Shown here in pieces: positions 1 to 13,098 of a stretch of DNA of 64,000 bases. The notes beneath the pieces were generated by a model. The model had not been told where the DNA came from. It did no database searches and saw only the letters and a program-made list of their open reading frames with translations. The position numbers and the translations under genes were made by a program. The DNA comes from Lysobacter_L cavernae (GTDB lineage: Bacteria; Pseudomonadota; Gammaproteobacteria; Xanthomonadales; Xanthomonadaceae): positions 248,001 to 312,000 of the forward strand of contig NZ_JBHRXK010000002.1 in NCBI RefSeq assembly GCF_042648505.1, read 5' to 3'. Every line of letters starts with the position of its first letter. Position 1 is the first letter of the stretch.

Positions 1-170
1 ACTTGCCGCCGCCGTCGTCCCCGGTCATCTGCCGCACCCCGATCCCGGGGACCATGGCCGCGAACACCGCGTTCGCCGAGCCTGCCGCCACCGACAAGAA
101 GGCGTGCATCCCCCGGTACGACTACAACGAGGAAACGCAGCAGTTCGAACAGGCCGTGGCCTGCGACTGA
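1..170 (+). CDS. C-terminal end of an unidentified protein (partial)
   Basis: An open frame enters from the left edge and stops with TGA at 168-170, giving about 56 codons. The visible end reads ..ACIPRYDYNEETQQFEQ..VACD and contains three cysteines. An internal ATG exists at 54, so this could be the tail of a longer protein or a very short gene. A strong hairpin follows at 201-229, as expected after a gene end. No family is recognised. Coding status is inferred only from the open frame and its position before the hairpin. Confidence 0.4.
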   Translation, partial: LPPPSSPVICRTPIPGTMAANTAFAEPAATDKKACIPRYDYNEETQQFEQAVACD

Positions 171-200
171 TCGCCACGCCGATCGGCACCACCGCAATGC

Positions 201-229
201 GACAAGGCCGGCATCATGCCGGCCTTGTC
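201..229. terminator. Bidirectional hairpin terminator
   Basis: GACAAGGCCGGCAT and its exact reverse complement form 14-base arms around one central base. The hairpin sits between the rightward partial gene and the leftward AMP nucleosidase gene, so it can end transcription from both sides. The T-tract on the plus strand is weak. Confidence 0.6.
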
Positions 230-248
230 ATTTCCGCCACCGTCGCGG

Positions 249-1025
249 CTACTCGTCGAAGCGCAGGTGCTTGACCGATTTGCCGTTGCGGCGGATCAGC
301 CGCAGTGCCTCGATGCCGACGTTGATGTGGTTGTCGACGTAGTCGGCACTGACCCGCGCATCGGAGGCCTCGGTCTTCACGCCTTCCGGGATCATCGGCT
401 GGTCGGACACCAGCAGCAGCGCGCCGCAGGGGATGCGGTTGGCGAAGCCGGCGGCAAAGATCGTCGCCGTCTCCATGTCGATGGCCATGCAGCGCATCGC
501 CCGCAGGCGCTCCTTGAAGGCCTCGTCGTGCTCCCAGACGCGGCGGTTGGTGGTGAACACGGTGCCGGTCCAGTAATCGTGGCCGAGGTCGCGGATCATG
601 GTCGAGACCGCGCGCTGCAGCGCGAACGCCGGCAGCGCCGGCACCTGCGCCGGCAGGTAGTCGTCGCTGGTGCCTTCGCCGCGGATCGCGGCGATCGGCA
701 GGATCAGGTCGCCGAGCTGGTTCTTCTTCTTCAGCCCGCCGCACTTGCCCAGGAACAACACCGCCTTGGGCATGACCGCGCTGAGCAGGTCCATCATCGT
801 CGCGGCGTTGGGGCTGCCCATGCCGAAGTTGATCATGGTGATGCCGTCGGCGGTGGCGCTGGGCATCGGCCGGTCCAGGCCGATCACTTCGGCGCCGGTG
901 AGGCGGGCGAAGGTGTGCAGGTAGCCGCCGAAGTTGGTCAGCAGGATGTGTTCGCCGAACTGGTCGAGTGGCACGCCGGTGTAGCGCGGCAGCCAGTTGT
1001 CGACGATCTGTTCCTTGTCTTTCAT
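249..1025 (-). CDS. amn: AMP nucleosidase
   Basis: A 258-residue cytoplasmic protein of the nucleoside phosphorylase superfamily, matching the short proteobacterial AMP nucleosidases (AMP + water to adenine + ribose 5-phosphate). Visible features are the start MKDKEQIVDNWLPRYTG, the central GKCGGLKKKNQLGDLILP segment, and AIDMETATIFAAGF, the family's base/ribose-binding region with the conserved Met-Glu. The start at 1025 is preferred because upstream codons on this strand run into the repeat pair at 1035-1151. No good Shine-Dalgarno sequence is seen before it. The gene stands alone, with the next gene divergent. The family call is confident. The substrate (AMP rather than another nucleotide) rests on resemblance to annotated Xanthomonas proteins. 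Confidence 0.85.
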   Translation of the reverse strand: MKDKEQIVDNWLPRYTGVPLDQFGEHILLTNFGGYLHTFARLTGAEVIGLDRPMPSATADGITMINFGMGSPNAATMMDLLSAVMPKAVLFLGKCGGLKKKNQLGDLILPIAAIRGEGTSDDYLPAQVPALPAFALQRAVSTMIRDLGHDYWTGTVFTTNRRVWEHDEAFKERLRAMRCMAIDMETATIFAAGFANRIPCGALLLVSDQPMIPEGVKTEASDARVSADYVDNHINVGIEALRLIRRNGKSVKHLRFDE

Positions 1026-1034
1026 GGGGAGGCC

Positions 1035-1151
1035 GTGATTCGTGATGGGAGATCGGTGATTTGCAGGATACGGCGACGGATGGGAACGAGCGAGGCCCCG
1101 GGCTGGCGCGTGACCGTCTTCGCGAATCACGGATCACCCATCACGAATCAC
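1035..1151. repeat. Inverted pair of REP-like units (GTGATTCGTGATGGG type)
   Basis: The unit at 1035-1062 begins GTGATTCGTGATGGGAGATC, and 1124-1151 is the reverse complement of nearly the same 28 bases. The pair is separated by about 60 bases and fills the divergent region between amn and the amidohydrolase gene. This is the typical arrangement of a REP doublet. Any promoter for either gene must lie in or beside it. Confidence 0.7.
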
Positions 1152-1240
1152 AGCCTCCATGACCATCGTCAGGGTTGGCAGCGGCGCGCGACACCGGCTA
1201 CGGTGCGGAAGCTGTTGCCGTGCCATCCCGGGGAAATCCA

Positions 1241-2683
<1,443 letters not shown>

Positions 2684-2715
2684 AGGCTGCAAAGAACTTC
2701 CGCGCTTTTGCTTTG

Positions 2716-2817
2716 GCTCGTCATTCCCGCGAAGGCGGGAACCCAGGGACGTTCGCCTTTCTGGGGCAACGTCAAGAACAAAGTCCATGGATCCCCGCCT
2801 TCGCGGGGATGACGAGC
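2716..2817. repeat. REP-like inverted repeat across a gene junction
   Basis: The left arm CTCGTCATTCCCGCGAAGG (from about 2718) and the right arm ending CCTTCGCGGGGATGACGAG (to about 2816) are nearly exact reverse complements about 40 bases apart. The element lies between the stop of the first amidohydrolase and the signal peptide of the second. It is open in frame, and the ATG in its right arm (2809) is the likely start codon of the downstream gene. Sister copies occur near 4667, 8815, 27455, 49315 and 61289. Confidence 0.8.
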
Positions 2818-4092
2818 AGGAGGGTTGCGCTTGTCCTGTGCCTGTTCGCATCGGCTGGTGCTCACGCCCAGGACGTCCTGATCCGCAACGCCACCGTCCA
2901 CACCGCGACCGCGCGCGGCACGCTGCACAACGCCGACGTGCTGGTCAGCGGCGGCACCGTGCGCGCGGTCGGCACCGGCCTGAGCGCGCCGGCCAACGCC
3001 CAGGTGATCGACGCGCAGGGGCGGCCGCTGACGCCGACGCTGTTCGGCGGCATCACCGAAATCGGCCTGGAGGAGGTCTCCGGAGAGAAGGCCACCGTCG
3101 ACAAGACCCTCGCGCTCGGCGCCGACACCAAGCAGATGACGGTGCGGCCGGAGTTCGACGTGACCCTGGCCTACAACCCCGACTCGGTGCTGGTACCGGT
3201 GACGCGCATCGAAGGCATCGGCTGGACCCTGCTCGGCGCCGGCACCGCCAGCGGCGGCTCGATCGTCGCCGGCCAGGGCGGCGTGATGCGGCTGGACGGC
3301 AGCGCCGATCCGATCGGCCCGCGCGAGTTGTTCGTGCGCATCGGTGGCGATGCCGCCGGGTTGAGCGGCAATTCGCGCGCGGCGCAGTGGATGATCCTCG
3401 ACCAGCTCATCGACGAAGTGCGCGGACGCATCCCGCCCGATGCCAATGCGGCGCTGCTCACTCCGGCCGGTCGCGCCACGCTCGCCAGGTACATCGGCGG
3501 CGGCGGACGCGTGGTGGTCTCGGTCGACCGCGCGGCTGACATCCGCCAGCTGCTGCGTTGGTCGGCGCGGCACAAGGTGCGCATCGCCATCGCCGGCGGC
3601 GCCGAGGCCTGGCGCCTGGCGCCACAGCTGGCCGCGGCCAAGGTGCCGGTGTTCGTCAATCCGCTCGGCAACCTGCCGTCCGACTTCGACCAGATCGGCG
3701 CGACCATGCAGAACGCGGCACGGCTGCGCACCGCCGGCGTGCAGGTCGGCTTCTCGCAGTCCGGCGACGCCTCGCACAACGCGCGCAAGGTGCGCCAGCT
3801 CGCCGGCAACGCGGTCGCCAACGGCCTGCCGTGGGAAGACGGTCTGGCCGGGCTGACACGGGTACCAGCCGAGGCCTTCGGCGTCGCCGACAAACTCGGC
3901 ACCATCGTCCCCGGCCAGCGCGCCGACCTGGTGCTGTGGAGCGGCGACCCGCTCGAGGTCAACACGGTGGCGCTGCAGGTGTGGCTCGACGGCCGCGCGA
4001 TCGAGATGCGCAGCCGCCAGACCGAGCTGCGCGATCGTTATCTGCGTGCGGAGAATGGGTTGCCGCGGGCGTATCGGGATAACGCGCGCTAG
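2809..4092 (+). CDS. Secreted amidohydrolase-like protein lacking metal ligands
   Basis: Starting at ATG 2809 this is 427 residues with a clean signal peptide (MTSRRVALVLCLFASAGAHA). It has the amidohydrolase N-terminal sandwich (DVLIRNATVHTATARG) and the C-terminal GTIVPGQRADLVLWSGDPLE. Where its partner has the HxH metal motif, this one reads PLTPTLFGGITEIGLE, and later histidine positions are also replaced (VVVSVDRA, IAIAGGAEAW). It is therefore likely catalytically dead in the usual sense and may partner the upstream enzyme. A GTG at 2680 overlaps the upstream stop and keeps the frame, but would put a translated REP before the signal peptide. The ATG inside the repeat is preferred for that reason. 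Paralogous pairs of this kind are known in xanthomonads; the partnership is inference. Confidence 0.75.
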   Translation: MTSRRVALVLCLFASAGAHAQDVLIRNATVHTATARGTLHNADVLVSGGTVRAVGTGLSAPANAQVIDAQGRPLTPTLFGGITEIGLEEVSGEKATVDKTLALGADTKQMTVRPEFDVTLAYNPDSVLVPVTRIEGIGWTLLGAGTASGGSIVAGQGGVMRLDGSADPIGPRELFVRIGGDAAGLSGNSRAAQWMILDQLIDEVRGRIPPDANAALLTPAGRATLARYIGGGGRVVVSVDRAADIRQLLRWSARHKVRIAIAGGAEAWRLAPQLAAAKVPVFVNPLGNLPSDFDQIGATMQNAARLRTAGVQVGFSQSGDASHNARKVRQLAGNAVANGLPWEDGLAGLTRVPAEAFGVADKLGTIVPGQRADLVLWSGDPLEVNTVALQVWLDGRAIEMRSRQTELRDRYLRAENGLPRAYRDNAR

Positions 4093-4097
4093 AACGA

Positions 4098-4610
4098 ATG
4101 TTAGTCATCTCATCTACTGTGACTCTCTTATTCGCAGCCATATTGGCTGCGAAAGACTGCGCGTCTACCTGCCCACCAACGCAAGCGCCTCCACCACCGC
4201 CGCCTCCACGCAAAGACGATTGGTCGTTTTGCGTTCCAACCTCGGCCGATGAAGCGTTTTGGGCGCAGATGCTAGAGGGCAACTACAAGGTTGCAGGTCT
4301 AGAGGGTGCAGCGCACGCTTCTTATTCAGGCGATCTGCACATTTCGGGAGGCGGCCCATCACTCCTACTGCGTAAGCAAGTTGGACAAAAAACAACTTAC
4401 GGTACAGCGCGGTATATGCGCTGCGGTATCGAGACAAGAGTTTTGTTTCTTCATGTCGAATACAACACTCCCCCCGGAAAACAAGAGCTGCTTTGCAGTG
4501 TCGCTCCCTATATCCAATTTCCCAATCGAATCATATGCACATCGGAGGACGGTTGGCGTGCAGATTCAAGCCGTGAAGCCTGGTTTGAGGTGACAACGGA
4601 TGCGTACTAA
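4098..4610 (+). CDS. Secreted orphan protein with a proline run, atypical base composition
   Basis: A 170-residue protein of unknown function. Residues 1-18 are hydrophobic (MLVISSTVTLLFAAILAA), suggesting a signal peptide. Seven consecutive prolines follow near 31-37, then a compact domain. Six cysteines (21, 25, 45, 109, 133, 147) and the extracytoplasmic signal suggest disulfides. Base composition is clearly lower in G+C than its neighbours: 29 of 60 bases in 4381-4440. It begins five bases after the upstream stop and is followed by a REP doublet. I recognise no family. Transfer from a lower-GC source or relaxed selection could both explain the composition. Confidence 0.55.
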   Translation: MLVISSTVTLLFAAILAAKDCASTCPPTQAPPPPPPPRKDDWSFCVPTSADEAFWAQMLEGNYKVAGLEGAAHASYSGDLHISGGGPSLLLRKQVGQKTTYGTARYMRCGIETRVLFLHVEYNTPPGKQELLCSVAPYIQFPNRIICTSEDGWRADSSREAWFEVTTDAY

Positions 4611-4666
4611 CAATTCCTTCAAGCCGAAGCCGCTTCGCGGCTCGACCTAGGGAACATCTGAACAAT

Positions 4667-4754
4667 TGTCGTCCTTCCCGCGAAAGCGGGAATCCAAGGA
4701 CGTTGTTGTTCAAGGGTAACGCCCATGGATCCCCCGCCTTCGCGGAGATGACGG
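4667..4754. repeat. REP-like inverted repeat in a 291-base gene-free stretch
   Basis: The stretch 4611-4901 has no gene. It holds a short palindrome near 4624-4643 (AGCCGAAGCCGCTTCGCGGC) and a REP doublet. The doublet's left arm is TCGTCCTTCCCGCGAAAGCG from 4669 and its right arm CCCCGCCTTCGCGGAGATGA ends near 4750. It belongs to the same family as the element at 2716-2817. It separates the low-GC orphan from the convergent diguanylate cyclase gene. Confidence 0.75.
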
Positions 4755-4901
4755 CACTTATTCGGTGCGGCCTTGATCGATTGAAGCCAAAGACACTGGA
4801 CTCCTGCCTGCGGGAACGAGCAAAAGCAGAGTTGTTCATACCTCTCCCAAGCTCGGGCATCAGTCTTTCCGTCTTCAACTCGCGAGAAGGACTGGAGGGC
4901 C

Positions 4902-6560
4902 CTATGCCTCCGCCGCCAGCACCACCACCCGATTGCGCCCCTCGTGCTTGGCGCGGTACATCGCCTCGTCGGCGCGCTTGATCAAGGTTGCGGCGGTGTC
5001 GGTCGGGTCGCATTCGACCACGCCCACGCTCAGGGTCAGTGCCACCGGCGCATCCTTGACCATGCGGCAGCTGGCCTCGACCTTGCGCCGGATGCGCTCG
5101 GCGGTGCCGCGCGCATCCGCGGCATGGCTGCCCGGCAACAACAGCAGGAACTCCTCGCCGCCGATCCGGCCAAGCTGGAACTCGGGCATGGTTTCGCCGT
5201 GGATCGCATCGATCACCGCGCACAGGCAGGCATCGCCGACCGGGTGGCCGTAGCTGTCGTTGATCGCCTTGAAGCGGTCGAGGTCGAGGAACAGCACCGA
5301 CAGCGGCAGGCGCTTGCGTCGGGTCTCGGCGATGGCGCGGTCGAGACGGGTGATGATGCCGGCGCGGTTGAGCACGCCGGTGAGCGCGTCGTGCTCGGCG
5401 TGCTGCTGGGCGGCATCGCGCTCGCGGCGGAAGGTCAGCATGCGGTCGGCCAGGCCCAGCACCAGCACCACCGCGGCGAAGGCCTGCATGATCGGCAGGC
5501 CGTATTCCAGCCACGGCGCCAGCGGTACGCCGGCACTGAGCTGCATCGCGCGCGCGGTCGACACCGTGACCAGCGGCACCCAGGCGATCAGCACGAAACC
5601 GGCGTGGCGACCGCCACGCAGCCACACCGTGAGCAGGGTGAGCACCGCCAGCAGGTTGCCGAGCAGCAGCAGGCCGTTGCCCAGCGGTGGGAACCAGCCC
5701 TTGTCGGCCGGCCACGGCGACACCAGCGCCAGCAGCAGCAGCGCCGGCAATGCCGCCCCGACCAACCACAGCGCGCGGCTCAGCCACGGCGCACGCGGGC
5801 GCAGGTCGGCGAACTCGAGCAGGAAGCACACCGTCACGATCGTCGAGCTGGTGGCGATGAACCAGATGCCGGCGACGCCGAAACGCGCCAGCCACGCCAG
5901 GCCCGGCATGGTGTAGGCGTCGCCGTAGGCGCACAGCACGTACAGCAGCTGCAGCGCCATGCTGGCGGCGAACAGCAGGTAGACGCGGTCGCGCAGTTGC
6001 AGCCAGAACAACAGCACCACCAGCGTCACGCCGATCAGGATGCCTAGGCTGAGCCAGAGCACGCGCACGTGACGGTGGTCCTCGACTGCGTACGCGTGCG
6101 CGCTGCGCACCATCACCTGCAACGGGTAGCGCGCGCCCTCGACGCCGATGTAGACCGGCCCGGGCGCGTCCAGCGGGAAAGCCAGCGCCCGCCGCGAATG
6201 GCTGGGATCGAGCCCGGCGGTGAAGATCGAAGCCACGCACGGCTGGTAAAGCGGCGGCGCCAGCACCGTCACGCGCGCGCTGTAGGGGTGGTAGACCAGC
6301 AACACGCGAGGCTGCTCCGACGCCGCCGGCTGCAGCCGCCACCCGCCGTTGCCACGCACGGCGCCGGCCAATTGGCTGGTCGAGTCCTGGGTGACGTAGG
6401 CGGTTTCGGGCAAGGCCCGCGCTGTGGCAATCGACGGCGCTGCCGGGGCCTGCTCGATGCGGTCGATGCGCACGATGCCGACGCGCACGTCCCCTGTCGC
6501 CCACGCCTGCGCGCAGGCACACCCCAGCAAGAACATGGCCGCGACCCAGATCCGTCTCAT
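4902..6560 (-). CDS. Membrane diguanylate cyclase (7TM sensor + GGDEF)
   Basis: A 552-residue protein making cyclic di-GMP from two GTP. It has a signal peptide (MRRIWVAAMFLLGCACAQAW), a periplasmic beta-rich sensor region to about residue 180 resembling 7TMR-DISM extracellular domains, seven hydrophobic segments to about residue 375, then a GGDEF domain. The signature RIGGEEF is intact, with upstream LFLDLDRFKAINDSYGHPVG, so the domain should be active. The inhibitory RxxD site expected five residues before the signature is absent (the sequence there is MPEFQLG). The start at 6560 follows a GGGGG-containing Shine-Dalgarno stretch and begins the signal peptide. It is divergent from the DUF1761 gene. 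The sensed ligand is unknown. Confidence 0.9.
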   Translation of the reverse strand: MRRIWVAAMFLLGCACAQAWATGDVRVGIVRIDRIEQAPAAPSIATARALPETAYVTQDSTSQLAGAVRGNGGWRLQPAASEQPRVLLVYHPYSARVTVLAPPLYQPCVASIFTAGLDPSHSRRALAFPLDAPGPVYIGVEGARYPLQVMVRSAHAYAVEDHRHVRVLWLSLGILIGVTLVVLLFWLQLRDRVYLLFAASMALQLLYVLCAYGDAYTMPGLAWLARFGVAGIWFIATSSTIVTVCFLLEFADLRPRAPWLSRALWLVGAALPALLLLALVSPWPADKGWFPPLGNGLLLLGNLLAVLTLLTVWLRGGRHAGFVLIAWVPLVTVSTARAMQLSAGVPLAPWLEYGLPIMQAFAAVVLVLGLADRMLTFRRERDAAQQHAEHDALTGVLNRAGIITRLDRAIAETRRKRLPLSVLFLDLDRFKAINDSYGHPVGDACLCAVIDAIHGETMPEFQLGRIGGEEFLLLLPGSHAADARGTAERIRRKVEASCRMVKDAPVALTLSVGVVECDPTDTAATLIKRADEAMYRAKHEGRNRVVVLAAEA

Positions 6561-6684
6561 GAATCCCCCGCGCCGGCCGGGGCAGTGTCCGCCTGCCCGC
6601 ATGACACCGCAAGCCCCGGCGGCCGTATGCTGGCGGCCGTCGTGGAGACGGGCCGTCCGTTTCCATCCACCTCGGAGCCTCGTG

Positions 6685-7089
6685 ATGACCCTGCCTTCGA
6701 TCGACGTCAACTGGATCGCGGTGATCGCCGCCGCCGTCTCCGCCTTCGTGCTCGGCGGACTCTGGTACGGCCCGCTGTTCAAGAACGCCTGGTGCCGCGA
6801 GGCCGGCATCGACCCCAATACGGCGCCACGGCACCCGGCGCGGATCTTCGTCACCGCGTTCGTCTGCAGCCTGCTGGCGGCGCTGGTGTTCGCTCTCTTC
6901 CTCGGCCCCAAGGCCAGCGCCGCGGACGGTTTCGGCGCCGGCTTCGTGGTCGGCGTGTTCTTCGTGGCGATGAGCTTCGGCATCAACTACGCCTTCGCCC
7001 AGCGCAGCATCAAGCTGTGGATGATCGACGCCGGCTACCACATCGCGCAGTTCAGCCTGTACGGGCTGATCCTCGGCGCCTGGCACTGA
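6685..7089 (+). CDS. DUF1761 family membrane protein
   Basis: A 134-residue inner-membrane protein with four predicted membrane helices. It matches DUF1761: N-terminal INWIA-like helix (VNWIAVIAAAVSAFVLGGLW), the WYGPLF motif, and a C-terminal amphipathic helix pair. CGGAG lies ten bases upstream of ATG 6685. Seven bases separate it from the next gene, so they are probably co-transcribed. Function is unknown for the family. Confidence 0.8.
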   Translation: MTLPSIDVNWIAVIAAAVSAFVLGGLWYGPLFKNAWCREAGIDPNTAPRHPARIFVTAFVCSLLAALVFALFLGPKASAADGFGAGFVVGVFFVAMSFGINYAFAQRSIKLWMIDAGYHIAQFSLYGLILGAWH

Positions 7090-7096
7090 GGCCAGC

Positions 7097-7729
7097 ATGA
7101 GCGGCGCGGCCCTCACCTGGTACTTCGACTTCATTTCGCCGTTCTCGTACCTGCAGTGGCAGAAGCTCAAGCCGCTGCTGCGCGAGCGCCGGGTGCAACT
7201 GGTGCCGATCGTGTTCGCCGCGGTGCTCGACGCCTGCGGGCAGAAGGGACCGGCCGAGATTCCGGGCAAGCGCGAATTCACCTACCGCCACGTGCTGTGG
7301 CTGGCGCGGCAGGAAGGCGTGCCGCTGCGCTTTCCGCCGGCGCACCCGTTCAACCCGCTGCCGGCGCTGCGGCTGAGCCTGGCCGCCGGCACCACGCCGG
7401 AGGCGGTGGACTCGGTGTTCGACTGGATCTGGGCGCAGGGCCGCGCCGGCGACAGCATCGAAGCACTGGCACCGCTGCTGGCCGCGCTCGACGTCGCCGC
7501 CGAAGCCTTGGACAGCGACGCCACCAAGGCCGAATTGCGCCGCAACACCGATGCCGCGATCGCCGCCGGCGTCTACGGCGTGCCGACCCTGGCCCTGGCG
7601 GACCAGTTGTTCTGGGGCAACGATGCCCACGACTTCGCCCTCGCCGCACTGCGCGACCCGGCCCTGCTGAGCGAGGCCGAAATGCAGCGCGTCGGCCAGT
7701 TGCCGGTCGGCCTGCAGCGCCGCCGCTGA
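7097..7729 (+). CDS. 2-hydroxychromene-2-carboxylate isomerase-like DsbA-fold protein
   Basis: A 210-residue cytoplasmic protein of the DsbA/kappa-GST superfamily. WYFDFISPFSYLQW carries the Ser that replaces the thioredoxin cysteine in HCCA isomerases (Ser14). GVYGVPTL is the cis-proline loop and FWGNDAHDF is the usual C-terminal signature. Family members isomerise hydroxychromene carboxylates using glutathione in naphthalene catabolism. No other aromatic-degradation genes are nearby, so a different glutathione-dependent reaction is likely. It follows the DUF1761 gene closely. Confidence 0.8.
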   Translation: MSGAALTWYFDFISPFSYLQWQKLKPLLRERRVQLVPIVFAAVLDACGQKGPAEIPGKREFTYRHVLWLARQEGVPLRFPPAHPFNPLPALRLSLAAGTTPEAVDSVFDWIWAQGRAGDSIEALAPLLAALDVAAEALDSDATKAELRRNTDAAIAAGVYGVPTLALADQLFWGNDAHDFALAALRDPALLSEAEMQRVGQLPVGLQRRR

Positions 7730-7819
7730 GCCGGCGCACGGCGGGACTCGCACGCCGTCGCGGAAAAGGTATGCTGCCGGTCACACTTCGATCGCCAGCG
7801 CCGCATCCGGAGGGGGACC

Positions 7820-8767
7820 ATGCGCATCGGACTCGTCGTCGACTCGGCTTGCGACCTGCCTTTGGACTATCTGCAGCAACACGAGGTCACCGTGCTGCCG
7901 ATCACCGTCCGCATTGGCGAGGCCGTGCTGGCCGACCACCGTAACGAGCAGGCCACGCTCGAATTCCTGCATGCCCACGTCGCCGAACGCGGCCACGAGG
8001 CCGAGACCATGCCGTACACGGTGCAGCAGATCCAGGACCTGTTCCTGAGCCGGCTGGTCATCGACTACGACTACGTGTTCTGCATGACCATCACCAAGAC
8101 GCGCAGTCCGATCTTCGACAATGCGCAGCAGGCCAGCTTCGCCATCCTCAGCGACTACAAGACCGCGCGCGTCGCCGCCGGCAACCAGACGCCGTTCGCG
8201 CTGCGCGTGATCGACACGCAGAACCTGTTCGCCGCGCAGGGCATTGCCGCGGTCGAGGCGGTGCGCCTGCGCGCCGCCGGCGAAGGCGCGCCGAAGATCC
8301 GCGCGCGGCTGGAGCACCTGGCCCTGCACACCCAGGGCTACCTGGTGCCGCCGGACCTGTACTACCTGCGCAACCGCGCCCGCACCAAGGGCGACCGCAG
8401 CGTCAGCCTGCTCAGTGCCGCGCTTGGCAGCGCGCTGGACATCAAGCCGGTGCTGCACTGCAACCGCGGCGAGACCGGGCCGGTCGCCAAGATCAAGGGC
8501 TTCGATCCGGCCGTGGAAAAACTGTTCGCCCACGCCACCCAACGCATCAAGGCCGGCGAGTTGCTGACCCCGACCCTGTGCGTGAGCTACGGCGGCGAGC
8601 TGGAGACCCTGCACACCCTTCCCGGCTACGAGCACCTGCGCGTGGCCTGTGCGAACAACAACATCGAGCTGTTCGAGAGCGTGATGAGCCTGACCGGCAT
8701 GGTCAACGTCGGCAAGGGCGCGGTGGTGGTGGGGTTTGCGGCCGAGGGGCAGAAGTTCCACGGTTAA
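7820..8767 (+). CDS. DegV family fatty-acid-binding protein
   Basis: A 315-residue cytosolic protein. The N-terminus (GLVVDSACDLPLDYL) is the DegV signature in which a Ser/Asp-rich loop holds the fatty-acid carboxylate. The TITKTRSPIFDNAQQASF segment and a C-terminal two-layer domain (VGKGAVVVGF) also fit. Gram-positive DegV/FakB proteins present fatty acids to the kinase FakA. Whether a FakA partner exists in this organism cannot be seen here. AGGGGG lies before ATG 7820. A repeat cluster of almost 800 bases follows. Confidence 0.85.
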   Translation: MRIGLVVDSACDLPLDYLQQHEVTVLPITVRIGEAVLADHRNEQATLEFLHAHVAERGHEAETMPYTVQQIQDLFLSRLVIDYDYVFCMTITKTRSPIFDNAQQASFAILSDYKTARVAAGNQTPFALRVIDTQNLFAAQGIAAVEAVRLRAAGEGAPKIRARLEHLALHTQGYLVPPDLYYLRNRARTKGDRSVSLLSAALGSALDIKPVLHCNRGETGPVAKIKGFDPAVEKLFAHATQRIKAGELLTPTLCVSYGGELETLHTLPGYEHLRVACANNNIELFESVMSLTGMVNVGKGAVVVGFAAEGQKFHG

Positions 8768-8814
8768 CGGGCAGTCGCAAACATGGTTTGAAAACCGTGA
8801 GCTATTCGCTCCTG

Positions 8815-8931
8815 CTCGTCATTCCCGCGAAGGCGGGGGCGAAGCACCGCTGCTTGCGAACCATTGGTTCGCGCGGCGCTGAGCGCTATCGGCGCTATGC
8901 ACGATGGCCGGAGATCGAAGATCCAGGGACT
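8815..8931. repeat. Composite REP block with hairpin GCGAACC-ATT-GGTTCGC
   Basis: This starts with the REP arm CTCGTCATTCCCGCGAAGGC (8815) and continues with a short hairpin at 8856-8872 (arms GCGAACC/GGTTCGC, loop ATT). It then runs GGCGCTGAGCGC and CGATGGCC. The hairpin reappears at 13485-13501 as GCGAGCC/GGCTCGC, with the paired base changed on both sides. No gene is visible from 8768 to 9556. Confidence 0.65.
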
Positions 8932-8978
8932 TTGCTTTGTCGCTGCAATGGATCTATAGCAAGAGCTTCCGTCCGTTG

Positions 8979-9407
8979 TCGCGGCCGGGTCACTTTTCTT
9001 TGCTGGCCCAAAGAAAAGTAACCCAAAGAAACGGCCTTCCTCGACAAATCAGCCCCACGATCGGAGCGACTGAGGGGATTTTCCGACTCGCCATCCATGG
9101 CTCGGTCGGAAAACGGCGTGCATCCATGCACGCCGCCCTTCGGGTCTAGAAGCTGATCGGCTGTTCAAAAGCTAAGACCAAAACCGTCATTCCTTGGCTT
9201 CTGCTTGATATAGGGCATCGGCGTGCCAGTCCCATCTCCAGACCCGAAGGGCGCCGCACATGGATGTGCGGCGTTTTTCGACCGAGCCATGGATGGCGAG
9301 TCGAAAAATCCCTGTAGTAATGAAGCCTTAGGTTTGCCCTGTCGAGGAAAGCCCTTCTCTTTGGTTACTTTCTCTTGGGCCAGCAAGAGAAAGTAACCCG
9401 GCCGCTG
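8979..9407. repeat. Long imperfect inverted repeat (two ~170-base units head to head)
   Basis: The unit at 8979-9150 and the reverse complement of 9233-9407 share GCGGCCGGGT-ACTTT, TGCTGGCCCAA, GACTCGCCATCCATGGCTCG and GCCCTTCGGGTCT in the same order, with scattered differences. Each unit contains its own small palindromes around TGGCCC and ATCCATG. Open frames across both units on both strands appear to be translated repeat, not genes. The element fills most of the gene-free 8768-9556 stretch and ends about 150 bases before the next start codon. Confidence 0.8.
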
Positions 9408-9556
9408 CAGGCGGACGGAAGCACTCGCAGTTGCTCCAAAGAGAGGCTCAGCAAGATCAGGCTGCCACCCAACTCCGCAAACAGGACTTTCCGCCTACAG
9501 CCGCGCGGCCCCCATCACGCTAGGCTGCGGACTTTGTCCGTCCGCATGGCCCTTGC

Positions 9557-12991
<3,435 letters not shown>

Positions 12992-13098
12992 TGCCACGCG
13001 TGATCACCCGCGCCAGCGCATCGTGCCGGCGCAGTGCTTTCACGGCGGGCCAATACCGGCCCGCCTAGACTGCAGTCATTCCCACCCGAGATCAGCGC

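Noticed and set aside
8895..9386. Open frames on both strands within the repeat cluster
   Set aside because: They read the two halves of the same inverted repeat (shared ..RLAIHG../..DSPSMARS.. type translations), have no family resemblance and no ribosome-binding sites; treated as translated repeat.
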